This document shows positions 16,479 to 26,600 of a stretch of 64,000 nt of DNA, in pieces; the stretch's first letter is position 1; each line of letters begins with the position of its first letter. A model generated the notes under the pieces. It ran no database searches, had not been told where the DNA came from, and saw only the letters and a program-made list of their open reading frames with translations. The stretch comes from Albimonas donghaensis. Lineage in GTDB: Bacteria > Pseudomonadota > Alphaproteobacteria > Rhodobacterales > Rhodobacteraceae. The DNA lies in contig NZ_FNMZ01000002.1 of assembly GCF_900106695.1 (NCBI RefSeq), forward strand, positions 248,001 through 312,000, written 5' to 3'. A program made the position numbers and the translations under genes.

Positions 16479-17714
16479 ATGCCAATCAACTATATCTCCC
16501 TCGACGACGCAAAGCGCCTCAGAGAGGCAGGGGATGAAGAGATAAGACAAACCATTTCAGCTCAGCCCCCTACCCTTTCCTACGCCCCAGCCGCTTGGGA
16601 GCGAGACAATACCCGAGACCGGCTAGATTTCTACAAGGGCCTGAACGCAGTAGGGCGGATCTTTGAAAGCAGTCGGGAGGCGACCGTCCTACTCATCCTC
16701 TCGATGGAGAGCATCCTTCGCAGAAAGGGCTATGTCGCATTCCACTGCAAAGCCTCACATTGGGAGCGTAGCGGCCTCAGCCGGAGAGTGGCTCAGAGGC
16801 TCCTAAAGGCGCTTGTGAGAGCCGGACACCTCACCCCCCGCGACCGCCAGGTGAGCAAGCGACCCAATACCTACGATGCCTCTCAGGCCTTCCTAGACGC
16901 CATCCCGCAATGCCCCGAAGGACAGGCTGAAGGGTTGCTGATTTCCGACCGCCCTTGGCAGCCAGTCATTCTAAAGGAAGCTCAATCGACCGAGGAACTG
17001 GAGAGCTACGGCCCCCGGAGCCGCCAAGCAGACATCGAGCGGACACGTCAGGAGGTCACTCGTCTCAATCAATGGCTTGAAGAGAACCGTCTTCGCATCG
17101 AGGGCTTGGACGACCTGCGCTTCCATAGGGCCTTCCGACACTCCCTGAACTGGGGAGGACGTCTCTACGGGCAATTCACGAGCATGGATCGGGTAGATGA
17201 CAGACCAAATGTTCGGATCGACGGACAACCCACTGAGGAAGCGGATCTCAACGGATCCTACCTCTCATTCTATCTGGCGATGAAAGGGCGCGAGGACATA
17301 CCCGGCGACCCATATCAGCATGGCCAGTTAGCGCAATTTGAAAGGGCTTTCGTAAAATCGGTGACCGTCAGGCTGTTCGGGAGGGGGGAGTGGTGGTCAC
17401 GTCGCTATCCTCAAGACATCTACGAGCTAAGCCGGGACTTGGGATACCCCGGCAAGCCACCCTCCTATCGAAGCTTCAAAGAGGCCATGTGCGCCACCTA
17501 CCCCGAGCTTGAGGGATTTGCGGAGTTCAAGCCCACGCTGCGTATCGAAGTGGCTGAGAGCCGTGCCCTGCTCGACACCCTCGACTGGCTGAGAGAACAG
17601 GGGGAAATCGGCCTCCCCATCCATGATGGCATCCGGGTTAGGACTGCGATCAAGACAAAGACCGAAGAACGATTCAGAATGGCCCGGAATCAAGCGGCAC
17701 GCGCAATCGGCTAA
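16479..17714 (+). CDS. Winged-helix plus family-A-polymerase-like palm protein (putative replication protein)
   Basis: The protein has 411 residues and is not a named family to me. Residues about 66-125 look like a winged helix (ATVLLILSMESIL, then SRRVAQRLLKALVRAGHLT). The C-terminal half has GGRLYG (226-231), then EADLNGSY with D256 as in polymerase motif A. ERAFVK follows with R289-x3-K293, as in the motif B/O-helix, and finally ESRALLD leading to PIHDGIRV with H382-D383, as in motif C of family A polymerases. Thumb, exonuclease and most finger sequence are absent. No strong ribosome-binding site is visible; the start follows the AT-rich repeats. Codon use and GC are unlike the host. The most likely role is replication or priming of the element, but polymerase activity is inferred from motifs only. 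Confidence 0.7.
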   Translation: MPINYISLDDAKRLREAGDEEIRQTISAQPPTLSYAPAAWERDNTRDRLDFYKGLNAVGRIFESSREATVLLILSMESILRRKGYVAFHCKASHWERSGLSRRVAQRLLKALVRAGHLTPRDRQVSKRPNTYDASQAFLDAIPQCPEGQAEGLLISDRPWQPVILKEAQSTEELESYGPRSRQADIERTRQEVTRLNQWLEENRLRIEGLDDLRFHRAFRHSLNWGGRLYGQFTSMDRVDDRPNVRIDGQPTEEADLNGSYLSFYLAMKGREDIPGDPYQHGQLAQFERAFVKSVTVRLFGRGEWWSRRYPQDIYELSRDLGYPGKPPSYRSFKEAMCATYPELEGFAEFKPTLRIEVAESRALLDTLDWLREQGEIGLPIHDGIRVRTAIKTKTEERFRMARNQAARAIG

Positions 17715-18018
17715 ACAGTCGAGCGACACAGGGATGCGGGGCTTACCACCTCGCACCCCTCCCCTCTGATTGAGGCAGAGCATAGAAAGCATCAGCGGTC
17801 AAACTCTTGGCCAAGCGTCAATTAGGGACAATTGCTCCACTCAATGATGCCCAAAAGGGACGGCGAAAGGTCAGACCAGACGCCTAGAGTGTGCTTGAAA
17901 AGGGGATTCATCGACGCTTGACATTAATTGCGTGGTGGTGAGACTTAACCTCGGATTGCAGTAAAATCCACCCTATGCCTTTGCGGCTTTTCACTCTAAT
18001 AAATTAGGCAGCTCGCAA
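17715..18018. other. Intergenic stretch inside the element
   Basis: The 304 bases carry no convincing gene. TTGACA at 17918-17923 is a possible -35 box, with only poor -10 matches (TTAACC, 19-base spacing) after it, and AT content rises toward the next gene. It probably contains the promoter of the membrane protein gene. Confidence 0.45.
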
Positions 18019-18636
18019 ATGAGGAAAAGTCCACGCAAGCTTGCTGAAGCTTATCGAGCAAGGCTTCTAGTTATTTTTGTTATTACTACTGCGATCTCTG
18101 TAATAATATTTGGAATTTACTCGAAATCCGGCGCATTTTCGGCTAACTTGCACGGAGATAGCTGGGATGCCTTTCGTGCATCTGAGAGGAAGCTAGTTTT
18201 ATCGGCCCCCCGGAGTGAGCGTCGCGCAATAGACCTAGGCATAGATATGGTCATCCGAAGCGGAACGCAGATATACGAGCTGGATGGCCTTAATTATAAA
18301 GAAATAAAATCTTTGATTATACCTGAATATCACCATGAAATTTCAAAACTTTCCAATAAATTGGATGCCATAGATAAAAAATTGATTAGATTATCAAATG
18401 ATATCTCTAATGAAGTATCTATTTTGGCAAGGCACTCAGAATCCATACTGCGTCACGTGGATCAATTTGTCAAAAATCAGGAAAATATATCCGCACGATG
18501 CAATCACCCTCAATTTCCTCAAGCTGTTCGTGAATCATTTATTATATCCAATAATTCAAGCAGTGATATTGTTTTAGTAAGCAGTTTGTATACTTTTTTT
18601 CTGAGCGCACAATATCGAACTCAATGCACGCACTAA
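18019..18636 (+). CDS. Membrane-anchored coiled-coil protein, unknown function (5' part of a split gene)
   Basis: The 205-residue protein has a basic N-terminus, one membrane segment at residues 16-34 (LLVIFVITTAISVIIFGIY) and a helical, heptad-like region around residues 105-150 (KLSNKLDAIDKKLIRLSNDIS). It then enters a beta-like segment (IISNNSSSDIVLVSSLY) just before its stop. GC is about 40 %, far below the flanks. The end overlaps the next frame by 13 bases, and the run of seven T at 18594-18600 lies in the phase of a -1 slippery site, so this frame and the next are probably one gene. I do not recognise the family; an accessory or defence role is only suggested by the location. Confidence 0.7.
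   Translation: MRKSPRKLAEAYRARLLVIFVITTAISVIIFGIYSKSGAFSANLHGDSWDAFRASERKLVLSAPRSERRAIDLGIDMVIRSGTQIYELDGLNYKEIKSLIIPEYHHEISKLSNKLDAIDKKLIRLSNDISNEVSILARHSESILRHVDQFVKNQENISARCNHPQFPQAVRESFIISNNSSSDIVLVSSLYTFFLSAQYRTQCTH
18594..18600 (+). promoter_or_regulatory. T7 slippery heptamer, possible -1 frameshift site
   Basis: The codons are ACT TTT TTT CTG, so T-TTT-TTT sits in the canonical phase for -1 slippage. After slippage the frame reads SERTISNS straight into the downstream frame. No clear stimulatory stem-loop is seen within 10-15 bases. Confidence 0.45.
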
Positions 18637-18983
18637 CGCCCAATATACTCAAATTTAATACATCATTTGGAGATATTAGATTGGCACCTTTTACCGAAAT
18701 TTCGATAGCTGTTGCAGACTGTTCTATTTACGATGGACTTTATATAAATAATATTCTCCTTCGTTATTTAGAAGAGGCTGAACCCATACCAAGTAAGTTA
18801 GTTACAAACTCAAGTCCAATGATTGGGCTGCACATGGATAAATCAACAATGATGGGCACTTACCCAGAAGTAAGCTTAAAAATTAATACACTGCGTGATG
18901 TTGAAACTAGCATCAATAGCGATAGGCGAAAAATTGTGGCGGAGATAGAAATTCTGCGCTCACTGCAGGGGTCAATTGAATAG
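18624..18983 (+). CDS. Continuation of the split membrane protein gene, or small separate protein
   Basis: The frame from the ATG at 18624 gives 119 residues (MHALTPNILK..., GDIRLAPFTEISIAVADC, DRRKIVAEIEILRSLQG). No Shine-Dalgarno precedes it, and the frame is open back to the T7 run at 18594, so an independent start is doubtful. Joined to the upstream frame by a -1 shift it completes a beta-rich domain and a C-terminal helix, giving a protein of about 315 residues. The lesion could be a programmed shift, a one-base mutation or a homopolymer sequencing error. Function unknown. Confidence 0.6.
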   Translation: MHALTPNILKFNTSFGDIRLAPFTEISIAVADCSIYDGLYINNILLRYLEEAEPIPSKLVTNSSPMIGLHMDKSTMMGTYPEVSLKINTLRDVETSINSDRRKIVAEIEILRSLQGSIE

Positions 18984-19194
18984 AGCCAGGATTTATATGA
19001 TCAAAATACCATCGATTCAGCAATGCCGATGGCGAAATCCACCATGAAGCGCAGCGACCCAAGCAAACCTAGTGCAGGCGTCCCTATAAGGCTCCGACAG
19101 GAACGCCTCGACGGGCACAGTCTCCAAGGCATGTGCGCCGCTACCGAGAACAGGGGGCGCGGGAATGGCGGATGAAAGTCCTTCTGCTTGGCGA

Positions 19195-20361
19195 TTAACC
19201 CAGCTCATATTCTACGATCACCAAGCTTGCGTTGCATCGTCCAAGGTAGCTTCTGACCCTCTCCAGATCATAGCCTTTCCCATATCCCGACCCTACAGAT
19301 CGCGCAGCACTCCATCCCCCAATCTGGTCAATCATGTCCATTGGAGCACCAACCTCCCTGAGCCGGTCTCTCATCGTATGCCGCATACAATGAGCCGTCT
19401 TCCCCTCGAACCTCCGCTTCAGCCATTTGCCAATCGCGTTGGAGGCATGCGTTGCCATCACCGTCCCGTCTCGCCAATAGCGCGGATAGAGAGCGTCCAG
19501 CTTGTCCCCTTCAGGATCGCGAGGGGAAGCCAGCAGACTAGCCGCCCGGAATGCCTCACCCACCAGCGGAACGCGCCTCTCGGATGCCTGGGTCTTCAGC
19601 CGTCTCCCTGAGTGCGGCCTTATCCATATGTGTGGGATCTCATGGTCGAGGAAAATGTCCTGCCACCGTAGACCGACGATCTCTGCCAGCCTCGCCCCGG
19701 TCTCCCCCAGCAAGGGAGCAAGCAGCGCCACATCAGACCCAGACGCAAACGCCTCGGCATAGGCCCGTGATAGTTCCGCCTTGGAGAACGTGCCCCGCAT
19801 GACCGCATCCAGCCCCTCTCCCGGAACCCGGAGCTTGGAGAACGGATTGCGCCGCTCAGCATCGCACTCGGCATAGGCGAATTCCAGAAGGGCCTTGGCT
19901 GTGTTCATGCGTCGGCGGATAGTGCCGGTCTTCACCCCCCGACCTTGCAGCAAGCGCAGGAATGCCCTGGCATCGTCCCGATCGAAGGACCGCACGTCTT
20001 TATTTCCGGCAACATTTAGCAGCAATTCGGCTGTAAGCTGAGTGTGTTTCCCAAAGCTTGCGCCTTTGCCCGCCCCCCTCTCGTTCAGGTAGGCCCCGAC
20101 AGCATCCAGTAGCGTGAAGCTCTTGGGAGCCACCGTAGAGACCAACTGCGCGAGTTCCACGGGACAAGGCTCAGGAGATGCCCAGATCGCCTCCAGCTTG
20201 GCGCTCAGCCTCTCTGAGAGGAACTGTGCACGAGATGCCTCCGTCCCAAGCGAGACCCTGACGAAAGCCTTGCCGAAGCCCTCGACGGCCCGTGCCGGAA
20301 CCCTGCGGCTGTAAACGAAAGAGTTGCCGCGCCGAATGATGTGTGACGGATTGCGTGACAT
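19195..20361 (-). CDS. int: Tyrosine-type site-specific integrase
   Basis: The 388-residue recombinase has an N-terminal part beginning RRGNSFVYSRRVPA (arm/DUF6538-like), a SAM-like core-binding domain around residues 80-180, and the catalytic domain. R224 is in TGARLAEIVGLRW, H328-x-x-R331 in CMRHTMRDRL and the nucleophile Tyr360 in GSGYGKGYDLERV. The second histidine is Trp (GGW), a tolerated variant. It lies 60 bases from the right attachment repeat and reads away from it, as usual for tRNA-targeting elements. Its first codons lie in a repeat also found near the left end, which hints at autoregulation. The 211 bases between this gene and the upstream split gene hold nothing I can identify. 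Confidence 0.93.
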   Translation of the reverse strand: MSRNPSHIIRRGNSFVYSRRVPARAVEGFGKAFVRVSLGTEASRAQFLSERLSAKLEAIWASPEPCPVELAQLVSTVAPKSFTLLDAVGAYLNERGAGKGASFGKHTQLTAELLLNVAGNKDVRSFDRDDARAFLRLLQGRGVKTGTIRRRMNTAKALLEFAYAECDAERRNPFSKLRVPGEGLDAVMRGTFSKAELSRAYAEAFASGSDVALLAPLLGETGARLAEIVGLRWQDIFLDHEIPHIWIRPHSGRRLKTQASERRVPLVGEAFRAASLLASPRDPEGDKLDALYPRYWRDGTVMATHASNAIGKWLKRRFEGKTAHCMRHTMRDRLREVGAPMDMIDQIGGWSAARSVGSGYGKGYDLERVRSYLGRCNASLVIVEYELG

Positions 20362-20365
20362 GCCG
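20340..20365. repeat. Right copy of terminal repeat, overlapping int start
   Basis: It matches 16059-16084 with one change (TGCGTGAC for TGTGTGAC in the second box). It covers the integrase start codon and first eight codons. See the left copy. Confidence 0.65.
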
Positions 20366-20413
20366 CAGCCTCACCTCAAGGATTCACCTTGCGGATCAGC
20401 TGCTTGCTGGTGG

Positions 20414-20472
20414 GAGGTGGTGCCGGTGATAGGACTCGAACCTACGACCCCATCATTACGAATGACGTGCTC
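20414..20472 (+). repeat. Right attachment repeat (attR core), 59 bp
   Basis: It is the exact copy of 15848-15906. Here it forms the 3' part of the intact tRNA-Thr gene, so integration reconstituted the tRNA. Confidence 0.9.
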
Positions 20473-20493
20473 TACCAGCTGAGCTACACCGGC
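20418..20493 (-). tRNA. tRNA-Thr (anticodon CGT)
   Basis: The minus strand folds into a complete cloverleaf: acceptor GCCGGTG/CACCGGC, D-arm GCTCAGCTGGTAGAGC, anticodon arm CGTCA-TTCGTAA-TGATG with anticodon CGT, T-arm with GGTTCGAGTCC, and an encoded CCA (20418-20420). It reads threonine ACG codons. It is the target of the integrated element on its 3' side. Confidence 0.97.
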
Positions 20494-20569
20494 GCCGGCC
20501 GCGGAAGTAGCCGAGGCCGCTCCGCTTGGCAAGGGCTGCGATGCCCATGCAGGCCCTTTCCTCGAAAGG

Positions 20570-20602
20570 AAAAGGCCGCCCCGCCGGTCAGGCGGGACGG
20601 CC
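20570..20602 (-). terminator. Rho-independent terminator of the autotransporter gene
   Basis: On the minus strand GGCCGTCCCGCC and GGCGGGGCGGCC form a 12-bp stem (one G-U) with a TGACC loop, followed by TTTTCCTTTC. It lies 23 bases after the autotransporter stop. Confidence 0.85.
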
Positions 20603-20624
20603 CCTGTTCAAGCCGCCCGGGCGA

Positions 20625-23600
20625 TCAGAACTTCCACTCCACCCGCAGCGAACCGGCATGACCGGAATAGCCGTCGCCGAAGGCGCCGTCATAGCGCAGA
20701 CCCACGTCCAGACGCTCGGTCGCCGCGAAGCTGATCCCGGTCGAGACCCGCGCCGCCACATCCGCCACCGGCGTGGCGCTGGAGAAGCCCCCCGCCGCCG
20801 TCGCGCTCGCGAACCGCGCCGTCGCCACATAGGCGTCGGAGGTCGAGAAGCTGACGCCCGCCGTGCCCCAGAGGGTCATCGTGGTCGCCTCGCCCAGACC
20901 GAAGCCCCGCGCGATCCCGATGGAGGGGGTGGCGCGGAAAGCGGTCTCGGACGAATCCTCCACCTTCAGGTCGAAGGCGCCGGCCCCGGTCTCCCGGTAG
21001 CCGTCGGCGGCGGCGTGAATCAGGTCGAGGTCCAGCGCCGGCGTCACCAGCGTGCCGCCGAAGCGGAGCCCGTAGTCGATCCGCCCGCGCAGCGCCGCCG
21101 ACCAGGCGGCGTATTCGCCCCGCGCCGACAGCGGCCCGGACGCGCCCGTCGTCGACCGCGTCACGTCGTGGACGCCGAAGCTGCCCCCCGCCGCCAGCGT
21201 CACCGCCATGTCGCCATAGGCCCGCGTCGCCGAGACCCCCAGCGTGGCGCTGTCGCCGTCGCTGTCGGCCCCGCCGTCGCCGTTGAAGCTCGACTGCTCA
21301 TAGCTGGCCATGACGCCGAGGGTCACGTCCTCGGACACCGGCTGACGCAGCCCCAGCGCCATCGAGAAGACCGCGCCGTCATAGCCCGTGGCCCCGCCCC
21401 GCCCGTCCTGCTCCAGCGACCGCCCGGAGGTCTGGGCGATCACGCAGCGTCCGCCGATGGAGGCCCGGCGATCCCAGGCCGCGTCCCCGCAGGACAGCAG
21501 GCTGTCGAAGCGGGACTGGCTGAGCTCGATATTCGCCGCCGCGGCGGCCAGCGAGGCCCCCGGCGTCAGCGCGTCCAGCGTCGCGCCGAAGCTGGACGCG
21601 TCCAGCGCCACCGCGGCGTCGAGATCGCCGAAGGTCTCCCCGTAGGTCTGGTCCGAGCTTTCGAACACCGCCTCCAGATACCGGCTCATCTCCTTCTGGC
21701 TTGCGTTGAGGCCGAAGCGCTTCTGGTCGAAATCGGCCATGATCGGGCCGATGGTCAGGCCGTCCGCATGGACCTGCTGGCCGTAGGTGAACAGCTCCGA
21801 GCGGATGCTGTCGAAGCCGCCCGAGACGGTCCCGTCGACCGCGATCAGGTCGAAGACCGCGCCCTTGAGCACCGCGCTGGGCGCGATGCTCAGCTTGCCG
21901 TCCAGGTCCGCGTCGCCCTTCACCCGCAACGCGTCGCCGCGCTGCCGCACGAAATCGACCACGGCGGTGGTCTCGCCGCTCGCCGACTGGGTGAAGTCCC
22001 CGTCGATGGTCAGCGCGCTGGCGCCGTCGCTGCCGCCGATCAGCATCTGGCCGTGGTTGACCACATCCGCCCCGTAGCGCGACGCGCCCGAGAGCAGGCC
22101 GCCGCGGCGGTTGACCAGCCTCATCGCCCCCCGGCCCAGCGTCGGGGCCGAGGTCGCGGCCGCCGCGAGGCTGGTCGTCGAGGTCTGCCCCGCAAGGTCG
22201 AGGAACTGGGATCCGTCGGCGTAGTAGCCCAGCGTATCCCCGGCGATGTGACCGCTGTTGCTGACGGTCAGGCTGCTGTTGGCGTCGGAGGTCTCGCCCA
22301 GGTAGTAGACCGAGACGTCGCCGCCGGAGGTGATCGTGGCCCCCTCGCCGACGGTCAGGGTGTTGGCCCCGTCGCCGCCGTGGATCAGCACGCCGTAGCC
22401 CTGGTCCCCCGTGCCGCCGGTGACGTCGCCGTTGACCGTGACCGCGATGGTCTGGGTCGCGGCGGGACCGGGAACCACGTCGCCGAGGCTCTGCGCGAAG
22501 ACGCCGACCGAGTTGCTCCCGGTCGCGGAAACCGAGCCGGAGGCCCCGACCGTCACCCTGACCGTGCCGCCGGCATTGGTGTCGCCGCTGTCATTGGAGG
22601 TGGCCGAGTACTTGCTCGCGTTGACCGGCTGCGTGGGGTCGCTGCCCCCGATGCCGCCGCCGCCGCCGATCGACTGGGCGATGACGCCGTAGGCGCCGTC
22701 GCCGAGAGTGGTCAGGTCGTCTTCGACATCCACGGTGACCGCTCCGCCGTCGCCCGCGGTGAGCTGTCCGCCCTCCAGGCTGGCGCTCACATCGAAGACG
22801 ACGAGATTCACACCGTGCTCGAAGCTGATCGCGCCGCCGAGACCGCCGCCGCCGCCGATCGACTGGGCGACGATGCCGTGCGAACCCTCACCCTGGGTCG
22901 TCAAGGATCCGGAGTTCGTCTTCAGCGTGACGTGGACGTCGCCCGCGTGGCCGACGCCGTAGCGCCCCCCCAGCACGAGACTGTCAAACATGCCGCCGCG
23001 GGTGGACAGGATGCCGCCTCCCATGCCGATGGACTGCGCCACGATGCCGATGGAGCGCGCCCCGGCGGTGCCGCTGGTCCCTCCGAAGCCGACGCTCACG
23101 GAGACGTCGCCGCCGTTCATGTCGCCGTCGTAGCTTCCGTTGCGCACGGCGCCCAGCCGCGCCTCTCCGGCGGCCGTGTCCAGACGGGCCACGCCGCCGC
23201 CGCCGCCGATGGACTGCGCCACGATGCCATGGGCGTCGTCGCCATAGGTGTTCAGGTCGACGAAGTCGTCGATCGTGACCGTGCCGCCGGCGGCATTGTT
23301 GCCGCCCACCGCCTGGGTCCCGAGCTGGGCCGTGACGGTGGTCGCGGACGAGATGTCGGTGATCACGCCGCCCCCGCCGCCGATGGACTGCGCCAGAAGG
23401 CCGTAGGCCTCGTGCCCGGAGGTCTGCAGCTTCGGGCTGCCGCCCGATCCGTTGAGCTGCACGGTCACGGCGTCGCCGTACACGTAGTTCGAGTCTCCGC
23501 TGATCGTGCCCAGCGCCACCCGGGTTTCCGACGAAGTGCGGGACGCGTCGCGCGACGCGAAATCCGCCGCGCCGCCGCCGCCGCCGATGGACTGCGCCAG

Positions 23601-26600
23601 CACCGCGTCCGCGCCGCGGCCCTGGGTGGCCGTCTCCTTGGGCGCGACGAAGACCGTGCCGCCGACGCCCGCCGTGTTCGATGCGCCCAGCACCACCGGA
23701 ACGACGCCGGTCGGGCCGCTCGCCCCGGCGTCGATGCCGGAATAGACGCCGCCGCCGCCGCCGATGGACTGGGCCGCGATGGCGCGCGCGAAGCGGCTGG
23801 CGGTGTTCACCTGGCCCGCCTGGGTCACGCTGACCGCAGCGGCGTCGCCGGTGGTCTGGTTGCTCGCGCCCAGGGTCACCTGGATCTCGCCGCCATCCAG
23901 CGCCGAGTCGTCCAGCGCGCCGGCCGCGAAGCCGCCGCCGCCGGCGATGGACTGCGCCAGCACGCCATGCGCGACCTGGCCGGTGGTGGCGATGACGGAG
24001 CCGCCTTCGAGCGTCACGGTGACGGTCGGGGTGTCCCCGCTGCCGCCATGCTCCGCCCCGCCGGCGCCGAGGGTCACGCCCGCCAGGCCGTTGGCCCCGG
24101 CGAAGCCGCCGCCGCCGCTGATCGACTGCGCCAGCAGGCCCGCGGCGCCGTCGCCCGCGGTCGAAAGGGTGAACTGCCCCTGCACGTTGACCGCCTTGCC
24201 GGTCCCCGCGCTCTTGCTCGTGTCGCCGCCGGCGCCGAGCCCGACCTCCACCGACAGGTCGTCGGGCGTGGCGTCGGGGTCATTGGCGTCGAAGGAGTTG
24301 CCGGTGGTCTCGACCCCGCCGCCGCCGCCGATCGACTGGAAGATCATCGCGTGAGAGAAATCGCCCAGCGTGACGACCGATGCGATGGCGTCGGCGGAGC
24401 CCACATGGATCTCGCCGCCATCCCCCGACACGCCGGGCTGGCCGTCGAAGGTCTCCCAGGACGGGATCTCGGCGCACATCTCGTCGGGCGTCAGCTCGGT
24501 CTCGTTGTCGCCGCCGATCACGGCCAGCGCCTGGGCCGCCCAGCCGCCGCCAATGTTGAGCTTCTTGCACACGGACCGCGTGGCGTCGCCGCCGATGCCG
24601 CCGCCGCCGCCGATGGTCTGCACGAAGATGCCGTAGGAGCCGACGCCCTGCGTGGTCACCTCGCCGTCGGTGAGCGCCAGCTTGATGTTTCCGCCGTTGC
24701 CCGAGGCCCCGCCGGAACCGCCCACCGCCACGAAGCTGCGGATCAGCGACAGGGAGGTGTCGGCGTTGCCGGCCCCGCCGTCGCCGCCGCCGCCGCCGGT
24801 CGACTGGGCGACCAGGCCCGAGGCGTGGTCGCCATAGGTGGCGATGGTCCCGCCGAAGCTGAAGCCGGTCCCGTCGCCATAGCCGATGTCGCCGCCGTCG
24901 CCGGCCGCGCCGCCGCGCCCGCCGATCATCAGGCGGAGGTCGAACTTGCCCTTGGCGTCCTCCTTGATCTCGTTGACTTCCTTGATGTAGCCGCTCTCGT
25001 CCGCGCCGGCGCCGCCGGTGGAGCCGCCGACGCCGCCGCCGCCGCCGATGGCCTGGAGGAAGACCCCGTCGGACCCCGCGCCATAGGTGGTCACGGAGCC
25101 TTCGATCAGGGCGTCGGTGATCGCGCCGCCATGGCCGCCGCCGGGGCCGTTGCGCCCCACGCCGAGGCTGACCGCGGCCGGCAGGAAGCTGGCGCCGAGG
25201 CCGACCGTGGCCCCCTGCGAGGCGCCGCCGCCGCCGCCCAGCGCCTGGAGCAGCACGCCCTTGGAGGCGTCGCCCAGGGTCACGACGCTGCTGTTCGGCT
25301 CCTGCGAATAGCTCAGCGCGCCGGCGTCGCCGCCCGATCCGCCCGTGCCGCCGATCGCGCCGGTGAAATTGAGCGTGGTCGGGGACTTCTTGTCCTCGTC
25401 CCCGCCTTCGCCGCCTTCGCCGCCCTCGCCGTTCGACCCGCCTTCGCCCTCGTCGTCATCGCCGCCGCCGCCGGGGATCTCGAGGTTGAACTTCTCGGCG
25501 CTGCCGGTCCCGCCGGTCCCGCCGCCGCCGCCGATCGAGGCCGCATGCACCGCGTTGGCGTAGTCGCCCTGGGTGACCACCCGGCCGGTGTCGAGCGCCA
25601 CCGACACGTCGCCGCCCGCGCCGCCGCCGCCGGCATTGCCGCCGACGCCTATATTGACGGTGAAGGCCATCCGGTCCTCGCCGGTGGCCGGCAGGGTCAG
25701 CATGGCGCCCGAAGCGCCCGCGTCGCCGCCGATCCCGCCGCCGCCGCCGACCGACAGCGCAAGCACGCCGTTGGACCCGTCGGAGAGCGTGGTGATCAGG
25801 CTGTCGTCCAGGGCCACGTTGACCGAACCGCCATGGCCCGCATAGGCGCCCGAACCGCCGAGCGACAGGCTGACCTCGCCGTCGACCTGGGGCTCCTCGG
25901 TCGGAACGGTGGCGGTCACGGCCTTGGACGTGGCCGAGCCGCCCATGCCGCCGCCGCCGCCCACCGAGGCCGCGATCACGCCATGGGCGTTGGCCACCCC
26001 CAGGTCGTCGGCGTCGCCGGTGGTGATGTCGGCGCCGAAGAGCAGCGCCTCGGCCAGGCCGCCATCGCCGCCCGTCCCGCCCTTGCCGCCCACCGCGACG
26101 GCGGAGGAGAAGCCGACGCTCGCATCGAAGCTCGACGCCGCGCCGCCCGTGCCGCCGCCGCCGCCGACCGACAACGCCACCACGCCCGCGGCATGGCTGC
26201 CGGTGGTGGTGATCTGGGTCGCCGAGGTCTGCACATGCGCCGTCGCGCCGGCGCCGCCGGAATCGGCGCCCCCCGCGATGGCGAGCGAGGTCAGCGACAC
26301 CGCGTCCGACGTGGCGTCGCCGCCCGAGCCGCCGCCGCCGCCCACCGACATGGCGATCAGGCCATGGGCGTTGCCGCCGCTGGTGGCGATGGCGTTGCGC
26401 CCGGCCTCGATGACGGCGGCGCCGCCGTCGCCGGCCGCGCCGCCGTCGCCGCCCACCGCGACCGCCGGGATGGAGCCGCCGCTGATCGAGAAGGTCGAGC
26501 CGCCGTCGCCGCCGCCGCCGCCCACCGACTGGGCCAGCGCGCCGTAGGCGTAGTCGCCCAGCGTGGTGATGTTGGCGAAGGAGCTGATCTGCACCCCGTT

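Larger units (their letters stand above)
15848..20472. mobile_element. 4.6-kb integrated element in tRNA-Thr(CGT)
   Basis: The interval is bounded by a 59-bp exact direct repeat that contains the 3' part of tRNA-Thr. It encodes a tyrosine integrase beside the right repeat and is clearly poorer in GC than the flanks; parts near 16,260-16,480 and 18,000-19,000 are AT-rich in a genome of about 70 % GC. Cargo: a polymerase-like protein gene with an AT-rich, repeat-bearing leader, and a split gene for a membrane coiled-coil protein. No capsid, terminase, relaxase, transposase or known resistance gene is present, so it looks like a small autonomous integrative element or a satellite rather than a complete prophage or ICE. 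Boundaries follow from the repeats; the class is inference. Confidence 0.85.

Noticed and set aside
19017-19208. 63-codon minus-strand frame after the integrase
   Set aside because: No ribosome-binding site and no recognisable motif; it overlaps the integrase end.
15848-20472. Complete prophage or conjugative element
   Set aside because: No structural, lysis, terminase, relaxase or secretion genes are present in 4.6 kb.
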